Shown: piece by piece, positions 7,974-16,418 of the stretch
Position numbering within the stretch: the stretch's first letter is position 1
Layout of the letters: every line of letters begins with the position of its first letter
Source: Burkholderia sp. IMCC1007
GTDB lineage: Bacteria > Pseudomonadota > Gammaproteobacteria > Burkholderiales > Burkholderiaceae
Assembly: GCF_027257875.1 (NCBI RefSeq)
Contig: NZ_JAPVQY010000009.1
Coordinates: 46,119 to 110,118, forward strand
Reading direction: 5' to 3'
DNA length: 64,000 bases
Notes under the pieces: generated by a model
Told to the model about the DNA's origin: nothing
Databases searched by the model: none
Seen by the model: only the letters and a program-made list of their open reading frames with translations
Translations under genes and position numbers: made by a program

Positions 7974-8687
7974 ATGTTTACAGGCATTGTTCAGGGTATT
8001 GGCGTCATCGAGGCCATCAAGGATCACGGCGAGCTGCGCACGTTCAGCATCGCATTCCCCGAGGGCTTCACCACCGACATCGAGATCGGCGCGAGCGTGT
8101 CCGTCGACGGCGTCTGTCTGACCGTGACGACGATCCATTCTCCGGCCCTGATCGACTTCGACGTGATGCTGCCGAGCCTGCGCATCACCACGCTCGCCGG
8201 CCTCACGACCGGCGCGCGCGTCAACGTCGAGCGGGCCGCCAAGGACGGCGCGGAAATCGGCGGGCATCCGCTGTCCGGCCACGTCGACTTCATGGGGACC
8301 ATCGCGAACATCGCGTCGTCCGAGCACAACCGGATGATCCGGATCGCCGTGCCGGCCGATTTCAAGCGCTATGTGTTCGCAAAGGGCTATATCGCGATCA
8401 ACGGCTGCAGCCTCACCGTGGCGGACGTCAACCGCGACGAAGGCTGGTTCGAGGTCTGGCTGATTCCCGAAACGCGCCGCGCCACCACCTTCGATGCGAA
8501 GGGCGTCAACGACAAGGTCAACATCGAGATCGAGCGCAGCACGCAGGTCGTCGTCGATACGATCCGCGAGTCGGTCAAGGAAACGCTCGGCGAACTGACC
8601 GGCGTCGTCACGACGTTGCTCGCGGAAAAGGGCATCGACATCGAGGAACTGCTCGCGCGCAACGTCGCGAAGCTACCGAAGGCGTAA
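7974..8687 (+). CDS. Riboflavin synthase alpha-chain-like protein
   Basis: The 237-residue protein shows the two-barrel plan of riboflavin synthase, which makes riboflavin from two 6,7-dimethyl-8-ribityllumazine molecules. The first barrel has MFTGIVQG, VDGVCLTVT and GGHPLSGHVD; the second has INGCSLTVADV and IPETRRATT. Catalytic-region residues appear kept, so it may be active, although close relatives include non-catalytic lumazine-binding proteins. The C-terminus (after about residue 200) is longer than in E. coli RibC/RibE. The start at 7974 has AAGG 6 bases upstream. No other rib gene is near, which suggests a second copy or a specialised role. Confidence 0.82.
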   Translation: MFTGIVQGIGVIEAIKDHGELRTFSIAFPEGFTTDIEIGASVSVDGVCLTVTTIHSPALIDFDVMLPSLRITTLAGLTTGARVNVERAAKDGAEIGGHPLSGHVDFMGTIANIASSEHNRMIRIAVPADFKRYVFAKGYIAINGCSLTVADVNRDEGWFEVWLIPETRRATTFDAKGVNDKVNIEIERSTQVVVDTIRESVKETLGELTGVVTTLLAEKGIDIEELLARNVAKLPKA

Positions 8688-8698
8688 CGCCCGCGTTC

Positions 8699-8721
8699 CC
8701 GGTGATCCACGGGATCACCGG
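8699..8721. terminator. 10-bp perfect hairpin between convergent genes
   Basis: CCGGTGATCC and GGATCACCGG pair perfectly around a 3-base loop, 12 bases after the riboflavin-synthase-like stop codon and 71 bases beyond the stop of the convergent CLC gene. There is no T-run, so efficiency is uncertain, but the position suits a terminator for the plus-strand gene. Confidence 0.55.
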
Positions 8722-8792
8722 TTCAGGCTGCCGTGGACCCGATCCGGTCGTCCGCGTCGCCCACCGCCACACCCGCCGGCTTCATGCCGGCT

Positions 8793-10034
8793 TCACTCCG
8801 CCTCCGCCTGCGCGCCCTTCCCCACCGCCACCCGCTGCGACCGATAGATCCCCGCGTGCCCGGAGAACAGATACGCGACCACGCAAGCAACGATCGCATA
8901 CACGCCGATATCCGCGCCGAACAGTTCGATCGCCATGATCGTCGATGCGATCGGCGTGTTGGCCGCGCCCGCGAACACCGCGACGAAGCCGAGCCCCGCG
9001 AGCACCGGCACGGGCAGCGCGAGCACCGGTCCGAGCGCGTTGCCGAGCGTCGCGCCGATGTAGAACAGCGGCGTCACCTCACCGCCCTTGAATCCCGACG
9101 CCAGCGTGACGACGGTAAACGCGAACTTGCCCGCGAAATCGTAAGCCGGCAGCGGCCCGTGAAACGCGGCCTCGATCGTCGGAATCCCGAGGCCGAGATA
9201 CTGCGGCACGTTCAGCACGGTCGCGGCCACGGCGACGAGCAGGCCGCCGAGCACCGGCTGCAGCGGCGCGTAGCGCACGATCCGCCGAAACCATGCCGTC
9301 AGCCCGTGCGTCGCATACGCGAACAGCCGACCGACGACACCGAACGCGACACCCGCGACCACCGTCGCGGCAAGCCCCGCCGCCGACACGGCCGGCACGA
9401 ACGGAATCGCATACACGGTGTGATGCACGCCCCACGCGCGGCACACGACGTCCGCGACGATCGCCGATGCCACGCAGGTCAACAGCGCGTCGTACCGCAA
9501 GCGCCCGATCGCGAGCACCTCGAGCCCGAACACGGCACCGGCGAGCGGCGTGCCGAACACCGACGAGAACCCGGCCGCGATACCGCCCATCAGCAGCACG
9601 CGCCGATGCTCGCGATCGAGACGGAACACGTGCGTGACGCGATCGGCGAGCGCGCCGCCCATCTGCACGGCCGTGCCCTCGCGGCCGGCCGACCCGCCGA
9701 ACAGGTGCGTGACGACGGTCGCGACGAGCACGAGCGGCGCCATCCGTTTCGGCACGAGCGCCTTCGGGTCGTGGATCTCGTCGATCAACAGGTTGTTGCC
9801 GCGCGCGACCGACTGGCCGAACCGGTGATAGATCCAGCCCGTCGCGAAGCCGGCGGCCGGGAGCCCCCACAACAGCCACGGATGCGCGACGCGCGTGCCG
9901 GTGGCCCAGTCGAGCGCGATCAGGAACACCGCGGAAGCCGAGCCGGCCAATGCGCCGAGCAGGGCCGAAAGCGCGAGCCAGCGGCACACGTAGCGGACGG
10001 TCGCGAAAAAATCGGCAGAAGTCGAAAAAAACAT
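8793..10034 (-). CDS. CLC-type antiporter, probably fluoride-exporting CLC-F
   Basis: This 413-residue, multi-pass inner-membrane protein of the CLC family has GNNLLIDEIHDPK near residue 75, SAGREGTAVQMGGALAD (GREGT, not the GREGP of chloride-type CLCs), LGLGIPT and GGEVTPLFYIGATLGNALG. The changed selectivity motifs and the fluoride riboswitch in the leader point to the CLC-F (EriC-F) F-/H+ antiporter subgroup, which expels fluoride. It lacks the cytoplasmic CBS domains of longer CLCs. The ATG at 10034 gives the natural N-terminus MFFSTSADFFATVRY; upstream extension would enter the riboswitch. The selectivity call is inference from motifs and context. Confidence 0.85.
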   Translation of the reverse strand: MFFSTSADFFATVRYVCRWLALSALLGALAGSASAVFLIALDWATGTRVAHPWLLWGLPAAGFATGWIYHRFGQSVARGNNLLIDEIHDPKALVPKRMAPLVLVATVVTHLFGGSAGREGTAVQMGGALADRVTHVFRLDREHRRVLLMGGIAAGFSSVFGTPLAGAVFGLEVLAIGRLRYDALLTCVASAIVADVVCRAWGVHHTVYAIPFVPAVSAAGLAATVVAGVAFGVVGRLFAYATHGLTAWFRRIVRYAPLQPVLGGLLVAVAATVLNVPQYLGLGIPTIEAAFHGPLPAYDFAGKFAFTVVTLASGFKGGEVTPLFYIGATLGNALGPVLALPVPVLAGLGFVAVFAGAANTPIASTIMAIELFGADIGVYAIVACVVAYLFSGHAGIYRSQRVAVGKGAQAEAE

Positions 10035-10089
10035 GATTTCCAGATTCGACGGAACATCGAACCCTGGGCGGCAGAACACCGCGTGGACG

Positions 10090-10125
10090 GCCTGCGACCT
10101 CCTGACGACCCAGGAACACGCAGGC
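10090..10125 (-). promoter_or_regulatory. Hairpin overlapping the 3' end of the fluoride aptamer (expression platform)
   Basis: GCCTGCG, the last bases of the aptamer, can pair with CGCAGGC downstream, with an inner TCCTG/CAGGA stem. The arm contains AGGAGG. Formation would compete with the aptamer, so this is the likely switching element. There is no T-run after it, so whether it works by termination or by sequestration cannot be read from the sequence. Confidence 0.5.
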
Positions 10126-10212
10126 ATCATCAGCCGGGCAGACCGGCGGTTGAGGGCCGAACCGTGCGCGCAACGCGCCGGGATCGACCGCAGGGAGGCA
10201 TGCCATCTCCGC
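10119..10212 (-). promoter_or_regulatory. Fluoride riboswitch (crcB motif)
   Basis: On the minus strand the leader reads GGAGATGGCATGCCTCC, then after about 42 bases AACCGCCGGTCTGCCC followed by GGCTGATGATGCCTGCG. This matches the conserved parts of the crcB fluoride aptamer (GGAGAUGGCAUUCCUCC and GCUGAUGAUGCCUAC, as in the Pseudomonas syringae eriC RNA) and can form the same pseudoknot (GGCAT with ATGCC). The extra 42 bases contain a GGCGCG-TT-GCGCGC-like hairpin and look like an inserted peripheral stem. Fluoride binding would switch on the downstream CLC gene. Confidence 0.85.
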
Positions 10213-10220
10213 TGGCGGCA

Positions 10221-10250
10221 ATTGTACGCGACGCGCGACACGGCGCGCAA
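10221..10250 (-). promoter_or_regulatory. Promoter of the riboswitch-CLC transcript
   Basis: On the minus strand TTGCGC (10245-10250) and TACAAT (10221-10226) are spaced by 18 bases. The predicted start of transcription is at about 10213, directly before the first base of the fluoride aptamer. This agreement supports both calls. Confidence 0.55.
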
Positions 10251-10321
10251 TGCGGCTCCGGTCAGGGCGCGCGGGCTGCCCGGGTCGCGCGCGCGGCCCC
10301 AGCGCGCCGTCAGTCGCGCCG

Positions 10322-11341
10322 TCAGTCGCGCGGCATGCGCGCCACGCGCGAGATCAGCTGCGGCGCGATCCGCTCGAGCGGCAGGATCGCCGATGCCGCG
10401 CCGATGGCCGCGGCCGCCTTCGGCATCCCGTACACGGCGCTCGTCGCCTCGTCCTGCGCGATCGTGTAGCAGCCCTTCGCGCGCATCGCCTTCAGCCCGA
10501 GCGCGCCGTCGCGCCCCATTCCCGTCAGCAGCACGCCGAGCGCATCGCCCTGCCAGCCATCGGCCACGCTATTGAAGAACACGTCGATCGACGGCCGGTA
10601 CGGCGTCTCGGCCGGATGCCGCGTATAGCTGAGCACGCCGCGCGGCGACAGGCACAGGTGATCGTTGGTCGCCGCGAGCAGCACCTCGCCCGGCTGCGGC
10701 ACGCTGCCCTGCCGCGCGATACGCACGGGCAGCCGCGTATTGCCGTCGAGCCACTGAGCCATGCCGACCGCGAACGCCTGGTCGACGTGCTGCACGATCA
10801 CGAGCGCGGCCGGAAAATCGGCCGGCAGTGCGCGCAGCAGCGCGGTGAGCGCGGTCGGGCCACCCGCCGACGCGCCGATCGCGACGAGCGTCGGCTGGCC
10901 GCGCGCGCGTGCCGGCGCGGGCGGCACGACTGTGGCGGTGCGGTTTTCGAGCAGCCGGCCGATCTGGTCGATCTTCGCGAGCAGCGGCTGCCGCGCCCCA
11001 TCAGACGGCAGGCCGAGCGCGAGCGTCGGCGTGTCGACCGCATCGAGCGCACCGGCGCCCATCGCCTCGTACACCGACGACGTGTTCGCACTGACGCTCG
11101 CGGTCACGATCAGGATCGCGCACGGCGCGCGCGCCATGATCTGCCGCGTCGCGGCCACGCCGTCGAGCCTCGGCATCACGAGGTCCATCAGCACGAGATC
11201 GGGCGGATGCGCGACGCAGAAATCCACGGCCTCGTCGCCATCGGTCGCGACCCACAGCACCCGATGATCGGTGCGCAGCGCGATCACGCGGCGCAGCGCC
11301 TCGACGGCCAGCGGCAGATCGTTGACGATGCCGATGTTCAT
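10322..11341 (-). CDS. wspF: WspF, CheB-like methylesterase/deamidase with receiver domain
   Basis: This 339-residue protein has an N-terminal receiver (phospho-acceptor Asp53 in LMDLVMP) and a C-terminal CheB methylesterase domain with Ser158 (IGASAGG), His185 (VQHVD) and Asp278 (GMGRDGA). It removes methyl groups from the chemoreceptor WspA and resets signalling; loss of WspF locks the Wsp pathway on in Pseudomonas and gives wrinkly colonies. It is the last gene of the operon, with its start overlapping the wspE stop by 4 bases. All active-site residues are present. Confidence 0.92.
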   Translation of the reverse strand: MNIGIVNDLPLAVEALRRVIALRTDHRVLWVATDGDEAVDFCVAHPPDLVLMDLVMPRLDGVAATRQIMARAPCAILIVTASVSANTSSVYEAMGAGALDAVDTPTLALGLPSDGARQPLLAKIDQIGRLLENRTATVVPPAPARARGQPTLVAIGASAGGPTALTALLRALPADFPAALVIVQHVDQAFAVGMAQWLDGNTRLPVRIARQGSVPQPGEVLLAATNDHLCLSPRGVLSYTRHPAETPYRPSIDVFFNSVADGWQGDALGVLLTGMGRDGALGLKAMRAKGCYTIAQDEATSAVYGMPKAAAAIGAASAILPLERIAPQLISRVARMPRD

Positions 11342-13629
11342 CCGCGCGCATCCCCGATCAGGTCGTGCACCGCATCGAGCAGCGCCTCGTCGTGGAAACT
11401 GCTCTTCGCGAGGTAGTAGTCGGCGCCGGCGTCGAGCCCGCGCCGGCGATCCTCGTCGCGATCCTTGTACGACACGATCATCACCGGCACGCGCGTGAGC
11501 ATCGGATCGCCCTTGATCAGCGTGACGAGCTCGATGCCGTCCATGCGCGGCATGTCGACGTCGGTCACGACCAGGTCGAACGCGTCGCTGCGCACGGCGT
11601 TCCAGCCGTCCATCCCGTCGACCGCGACGGTCACGTCGTAGCCGCGCTTCTCGAGCAGCTTGCGTTCGAGCTCGCGCACGGTCAGCGAATCGTCGACGAC
11701 GAGCACGCGGCGGCGCCGGTCGGCCAGCGCGAGCTGCGGATCGCGCGTGAGCTTCGCGAGCTGCCCGCCGCGCACGAGCTTGTCGACCGAGCGGATCAGG
11801 TCCTCGACATCGACGATCAGCACCGGGTCGCCGTTCTCGAGCAGCGCGCCGGCCGCGATGTTCTGGATCTTGTGCAGGCGGCTGTCGAGCGGCTGCACGA
11901 CGAGCATCCGCTCGCCGAGAAAGCGGTCGACCGCGATGCCGTACAGCTCGGGCTCGCCGCCGACCACCACCACCGCCGTGCTGGACCGCGTGACGTCGGG
12001 TTCGCCCGCATCGAGCAGCTGATGCGCGGAAACGAGCCCCGCGCGCCGGCCGTCGAACGGAAAATGCGGCTGGCCTTCGAGCACGTCGATGTCTTCGTGC
12101 GCGAGTTCGAGCGTGCGCCGCACGTGGGCGAGCGGAAACGCATACGGCTCGCCGCCGACCTCGACCAGCAGGCTGCGGATCACCGACAGCGTGAGCGGCA
12201 GCTGCAGCACGAAGCGCATGCCCGCACCGGGCTCGTTGAAGATGCGCACCGCGCCGCGCACGCCGCGCACCATCTCGTGCACCGCGTCGAGGCCGACCCC
12301 GCGCCCGGACACGTCGGTCACCGCGTCGCGCATCGAGAAGCCCGGCAGCAGCAGGAATTCGAGCAGTTCGGGATCGGACAATCGCGCGGCCGTCTCGTCG
12401 TCGGTCAGCCGTTGGCGGACGACGGCCGCGCGCAGCGCGTCCATGTCGACGCCCGGGCCGTCGTCGATCACGCTGACGAGCAGCGAGCCGGCGCTGTGGC
12501 GCGCCTCGAGCGTCACGCTCGCTTCGGCGGGCTTGCCGCGCGCGCGCCGCGCGTCGGGCGACTCAACGCCATGATCGAGCGCGTTGCGCAGCAGGTGGCC
12601 GAGCGGCGCGTCGAGCAGGTCGAGAATGTCGCGGTCGACCTGCGTGCCTTCGCCGACGATCGAGAAGCGCACCTGCTTGCCCAGCGAGCGCGCGAGATCG
12701 CGGACGATGCGCGGATACGCGCGCGTCGCGTCGCCGAACGGCCGCATCCGGCACTGCAGCGCCTCGTCGTAGAGCTGCTCGGCGATGTGCGTGCTGCGGC
12801 GCTCGAAGCGGTCGAATTCATCCATCCGCTCGGCCAACGAACGCTGCAGGTCGTTCAGCATGTGCCGCACTTCGTTCACCGACGCGAGCACGCCCGCGCC
12901 GAGCTCGTCGGCAAACTGTTCGTACACCAGATCGAGCGAACGGGCCGCGTCGCGCTGCGCGCGCTTCACGCGCAGCATCGATTCGGCGAACGGCTTGAGC
13001 CAGCGCGACTCGACGAGCGATTCGCCGGACAGGCTCAACAGCCGGTTCAGCGTATCGGCACGCACGCGGCGCATCGCGCCCGCGCCGGCCGCCCGGCTGG
13101 CCTGGACCGAATCCGGCACGGCCGCCGATACGGCGAGCGGCGGCACCTCGGCCCCCGCGCCCACCGGCTCGTTCGCGGCGCCATCGTGCTCGCGAAGCGG
13201 TACGACGGACGGCGGTGCCGGCGGCGGCGTCGCTCGCGCGCCGTCCGCGCCCGTGAGCGCTGCCGCGAATGCATCGATGTCGGACGACGACACGGGCTGC
13301 GCATGCGGATCGGCGACACGCACCAGCAGGTCGACGCCCGCGAGCAGCACGTCGACGTGCGCGGCCGTCAGCGTGATGGTGCCGGCTTGCGCGGCGACGA
13401 AGCATTCCTCCATCCGCCCCGCGATGTCGATGCCGAGCGGCACGCCGACGATGCGCGCGGCCCCCTTCAGCGAATGCGCGGCGCGCATGCAGGCTTCGAG
13501 CGCGACGGAATCGGGCTCGCCCGATTCGAGCGCGAGCAGGCGCTCGGACAGCGCCTGGGTCTGCGTGCGCGTCTCCTCGCGATACAGCTCGAGCAGCGAC
13601 AGGTGGCTCAGATCGTCATCGCCGCTCAT
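11338..13629 (-). CDS. wspE: WspE, CheA-type hybrid histidine kinase with C-terminal receiver
   Basis: This 763-residue cytoplasmic kinase has, in order: an Hpt domain with His52 (AHSLKGAARIVG); a long Ala/Pro linker (about 115-190); a CheA dimerisation and ATPase domain (NALDHGVESPDARR, DGPGVDMDA, GRGVGLDAVHEMV); a CheW-like docking domain (about 490-625); and a receiver beginning at about 642 with acceptor Asp690 (VVTDVDMP). It phosphorylates the pathway response proteins in answer to WspA. The ATG at 13629 overlaps the wspD stop (ATGA). The open frame extends further upstream, but that part is antisense-frame overlap with wspD and not coding. Confidence 0.93.
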   Translation of the reverse strand: MSGDDDLSHLSLLELYREETRTQTQALSERLLALESGEPDSVALEACMRAAHSLKGAARIVGVPLGIDIAGRMEECFVAAQAGTITLTAAHVDVLLAGVDLLVRVADPHAQPVSSSDIDAFAAALTGADGARATPPPAPPSVVPLREHDGAANEPVGAGAEVPPLAVSAAVPDSVQASRAAGAGAMRRVRADTLNRLLSLSGESLVESRWLKPFAESMLRVKRAQRDAARSLDLVYEQFADELGAGVLASVNEVRHMLNDLQRSLAERMDEFDRFERRSTHIAEQLYDEALQCRMRPFGDATRAYPRIVRDLARSLGKQVRFSIVGEGTQVDRDILDLLDAPLGHLLRNALDHGVESPDARRARGKPAEASVTLEARHSAGSLLVSVIDDGPGVDMDALRAAVVRQRLTDDETAARLSDPELLEFLLLPGFSMRDAVTDVSGRGVGLDAVHEMVRGVRGAVRIFNEPGAGMRFVLQLPLTLSVIRSLLVEVGGEPYAFPLAHVRRTLELAHEDIDVLEGQPHFPFDGRRAGLVSAHQLLDAGEPDVTRSSTAVVVVGGEPELYGIAVDRFLGERMLVVQPLDSRLHKIQNIAAGALLENGDPVLIVDVEDLIRSVDKLVRGGQLAKLTRDPQLALADRRRRVLVVDDSLTVRELERKLLEKRGYDVTVAVDGMDGWNAVRSDAFDLVVTDVDMPRMDGIELVTLIKGDPMLTRVPVMIVSYKDRDEDRRRGLDAGADYYLAKSSFHDEALLDAVHDLIGDARG

Positions 13630-14357
13630 CGCATGCTCCGGGTCACGGCGTCGAACAGACGATCGTCGTCGAGCAGCCCCACCGACTTGCCGCGCCACGA
13701 CAGCACGCCGCGCGACAGGCCGGCGCTCGCGCGGCCGACCGTCGCCGGCACGGGCACCCATTCGGATGCGCCGAAGTGCAGCACGCCCTCGACCTCGTCG
13801 ACCGGAAACACCACCGGCTCGCCGTGGTGCGCGGCGACCAGCAGCCGCGTGAAGCGGCCGTCCGCGTCGCCATTGCCGTCCTTGCCAACCTTGCGATCCT
13901 TGCCGCCGTTGCCCGCATCGAGGCCGAGCAGCGCGCCGATCGAAATCGCGATGCGCAGCGTGCCGCGAATGTTGACCACGCCGCGCACGGCCGAGTGCCG
14001 ACGATGCGGCAGCGAATGGATCGGGCGTGTGCCGGCGATCTCGCGCAGCACGCCGATCGGCAGCGCGAGCCATTCGTCGGCGACGCGAAACGCCAGCGCC
14101 GCCTGGCGCGTATCGTCGTCGCCGCGCGCGCGGGTCGCGTCGAACCCGCTCATCCGGCGCGTGGCGTCGGCCATCTCGGCCGCGCCGAGCGGGCGCTCGA
14201 GCAGCTTCGCCGCGTGATACGCGTAGACCGGGCAGTTCAGGCAGCGCAGACAGTCGGCCAGCCGCTCGCACGAACGGTCGCCGCGCGTGCCGATCCGGTT
14301 CCAGCAGTCGTCGATGCCGATCGTCGTGTCGTCAGTGACAACGGCGTCGCGGTTCAT
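13626..14357 (-). CDS. wspD: WspD, CheW-like coupling protein with Cys-rich N-terminus
   Basis: A CheW-type scaffold links the receptor WspA to the kinase WspE. The N-terminal 60 residues hold DCWNRIGTRGDRSCERL followed by CLRCLNCPVY, a cysteine cluster seen in WspD proteins that may bind metal. The CheW domain (about 80-235) includes RGVVNIRGTLRIAISIG. A Gly/Lys/Asp-rich insert lies at about residues 150-165. The start at 14357 has GAGG 5 bases upstream; an in-frame ATG at 14372 is the alternative. It overlaps wspE by 4 bases. Confidence 0.87.
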   Translation of the reverse strand: MNRDAVVTDDTTIGIDDCWNRIGTRGDRSCERLADCLRCLNCPVYAYHAAKLLERPLGAAEMADATRRMSGFDATRARGDDDTRQAALAFRVADEWLALPIGVLREIAGTRPIHSLPHRRHSAVRGVVNIRGTLRIAISIGALLGLDAGNGGKDRKVGKDGNGDADGRFTRLLVAAHHGEPVVFPVDEVEGVLHFGASEWVPVPATVGRASAGLSRGVLSWRGKSVGLLDDDRLFDAVTRSMR

Positions 14358-14409
14358 TCTTTCCTCGGTCATCCCGATCTCGGCTCCAAACCCGTATTTT
14401 CATATGCGC

Positions 14410-15909
14410 TTATCCGGCCGAGCGCCGCGCACGCTCGAGCAGCCATTGCGCGCTGGCGCCATCGCCGCCGACGTCGAGCAAGGTCGCAAGATGCGTCAGC
14501 GCCTCGTGGTGCGTGGGCCGCAGATACAGCGCCTTCCGGTAGAACTCGCCGGCTTCCGCGGCACGCCCGCGTGCGTCCGCGATCAGCCCGTTCAGGTAGA
14601 ACGCGTCGGCGTGCGGCCCCACCCGCGCCGAAAACTGCGCGAGCACGCGCTCGGCCTCGTCGAACGCCCCTGCGTTCGCGAGCGCCTGTGCCTCCTCGAG
14701 CGTCGGCACGACGTTATCGCCAGCCGGCGCGGCGGCGGCGGCCGGCAGATCACCGCGCATGTCGGTCGGCATGTCGGTCCGTATTTCCGGCCGTATTTCC
14801 TGCCGCATTTCAGCCCGTATTTCCGGTCGCATTTCAGCGCGCCCGTCGGCCCCGACATCGGGACACGGCTCGACCGCTATCGGGCGCTCGGCCGCCGCGA
14901 GCCCCGCGAACGGTTGCTGCGCGACACCGATCCACGTCGGCGGCACGGCGGCCAGCGTCGGACGCTTGGCGGCTGCCGGCGCCACCGTGAAGCGCTCCGC
15001 GCGCCGGTATGGCGCAACCGCGGGCATCGGCGCCGCATGCCGGGCCGCGTAGCCGTCCGCGGCCGCAGCGCCGCGCGCCGGATGAAACGCGAACGCGAGC
15101 GGCACGCGCGCCGAGCGCATCCCGTGCCGCATCGCGACACCCGTCTCCGCCGGACCGACGAACAAGGTTCCGTCGTCGGCGAGGCAGCTTTCGAGCGAAG
15201 CGATCACGCGATCCTGCACGTCGCGACCGAAATAGATCAACACGTTGCGGCAGAACACGAAATCGTAGCGGACGCCCGTATCGGTGCCCGGTTCGACCAG
15301 GTTGGCCTGGCGAAACTGCACGCACGCGCGCACGCGCGCGTCCAGCAGCCAGCCGTCCGCGGCCTGCGTGAAGTGCCGGGCGCGAAACTCGGTCGCCGTG
15401 CCGCGAAACGCGTTGCGTCCGTAGCAGCCGAGCCGCGCCTGTTCGATCGCGCGGGCACTCAGGTCGATCGCGTCGATCGTGAAGCTGGCCGGATCGAGCC
15501 CCGCGTCGAGCAACGCCATCGCCGCCGAATACGGCTCCTCGCCGCTCGAGCACGGCGCGCTCAGCACGCGGATCACGCGCCCGGGCGTCGCGGCAACCCG
15601 TTCGGCGGCGAGCCGCGCGAGGGTCGCGAATGCCTCGCGGTCGCGGAAGAACCACGTCTCCGGCACGACGAACAGTTCGATCAGCGCGCGCCGCTCGTCG
15701 GCCGACGCGTTGAGCTGCTGCCAGTACGCGTCGAGCGCGTCCGCGGTCACGGGCGGCCGCGGCGTCGACGGCAGCCGCTCGCTGTCGCCCTGCAGCGCAT
15801 GCACGCGCTCGGTCAGCGCGCGGATCAGGAAATCGTTGCCGAGCGAATCGGGGTCGATGCCGGTCTCGCGCAACAGCCATGCGCGAAATCGCGAATCGGA
15901 CGCTCTCAT
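14410..15909 (-). CDS. wspC: WspC, CheR-like methyltransferase with TPR tail
   Basis: This 499-residue protein methylates WspA with S-adenosylmethionine. The CheR domain fills about residues 1-275, with ETWFFRDREAF, the SAM loop LSAPCSSGEEPYS, and FVFCRNVLIYF. A low-complexity linker follows (about 275-400), including a short tandem repeat of Glu-(Met/Ile)-Arg units. Tetratricopeptide repeats then run from about 405 to 490 (EEAQALANAGAFDEAERVL and AEAGEFYRKALYLRP). CheR plus TPR is the standard WspC architecture. Its ATG overlaps the wspB stop by 4 bases. Confidence 0.92.
   Translation of the reverse strand: MRASDSRFRAWLLRETGIDPDSLGNDFLIRALTERVHALQGDSERLPSTPRPPVTADALDAYWQQLNASADERRALIELFVVPETWFFRDREAFATLARLAAERVAATPGRVIRVLSAPCSSGEEPYSAAMALLDAGLDPASFTIDAIDLSARAIEQARLGCYGRNAFRGTATEFRARHFTQAADGWLLDARVRACVQFRQANLVEPGTDTGVRYDFVFCRNVLIYFGRDVQDRVIASLESCLADDGTLFVGPAETGVAMRHGMRSARVPLAFAFHPARGAAAADGYAARHAAPMPAVAPYRRAERFTVAPAAAKRPTLAAVPPTWIGVAQQPFAGLAAAERPIAVEPCPDVGADGRAEMRPEIRAEMRQEIRPEIRTDMPTDMRGDLPAAAAAPAGDNVVPTLEEAQALANAGAFDEAERVLAQFSARVGPHADAFYLNGLIADARGRAAEAGEFYRKALYLRPTHHEALTHLATLLDVGGDGASAQWLLERARRSAG
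14758..14840 (-). repeat. Short in-frame 12-bp tandem repeat within wspC
   Basis: About seven imperfect 12-bp units encode a four-residue motif, reading RAEMRPEIRAEMRQEI and on through PEIRTDMPTDMR. The repeat lies in the linker between the CheR domain and the TPRs. A repeat of this type could change copy number without shifting the frame, altering linker length and charge. Confidence 0.75.
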
Positions 15910-16418
15910 GCGGACTCCCCTTCATGGCCCGGCTGGCCTTCGAACAGATACAGGCGTGCGACGTCGTCGATCAGGTCGGCCACCGACACCTGCTGGATGA
16001 TGCCGTCGGGCGTGTTCGCGACGCGCCCGAGCCAGCGCGTGCGCGCGCTCGCGACGCCGCTCGCCTGGAACGTCGTGCGATCGATCCGCAAGGTCTGCGT
16101 CGCACGCTCGAGGATCAGGCCGATCACGCGCGCGCGCGCGGCCGGGCCGCTGCGATAGCGAACCATCACGAGCCGCGTCGAACGCAGCGCATGCGCGCGC
16201 CGCCCGAGCGCCAGCATCGGCACGTCGATCACGGGCACCGGCTGGCCGTTGCGCATCAGCAGCCCGGCGATCCATTCTGGCGCGCCCGGCACGGCCTTGG
16301 TGGCCGCGAGCGGCAGCACCTCGTCGATGTCGGCCGCGTCCAGCGCGTAGCGCTCGCCGTCGAGCTCGAACATCAGGAACAGCGCGTGCACGCCGCCGTG
16401 CGGATCGGCGCGCGTCAC
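15906..16418 (-). CDS. wspB: WspB, CheW-like coupling protein
   Basis: This 170-residue single-domain CheW protein contains [21 protein letters not shown] at its N-terminus and [19 protein letters not shown] in the middle. It couples the receptor WspA to the kinase WspE. It overlaps both neighbours by 4 bases (stop of wspA, start of wspC), so translation along the operon is probably coupled. The GLLMRNG segment replaces the more usual GxINxRG of CheW, as is common in Wsp versions. Confidence 0.9.
   Translation of the reverse strand: MTRADPHGGVHALFLMFELDGERYALDAADIDEVLPLAATKAVPGAPEWIAGLLMRNGQPVPVIDVPMLALGRRAHALRSTRLVMVRYRSGPAARARVIGLILERATQTLRIDRTTFQASGVASARTRWLGRVANTPDGIIQQVSVADLIDDVARLYLFEGQPGHEGESA

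Noticed and set aside
8793-10250. 485-residue form of the CLC protein starting at 10250
   Set aside because: The extra 72 codons lie in the fluoride riboswitch and its promoter, and the added residues have no membrane-protein character.
11365-14217. 950-codon plus-strand open frame opposite wspE and wspD
   Set aside because: High GC content creates long antisense frames. The translation is Arg/His/Ala/Val-rich with no domain, while the minus strand encodes a complete CheA-type kinase.
11338-14271. 977-residue extended WspE
   Set aside because: The extra N-terminal part overlaps wspD in another frame; the ATG at 13629 gives the normal Hpt start and overlaps the wspD stop by 4 bases.
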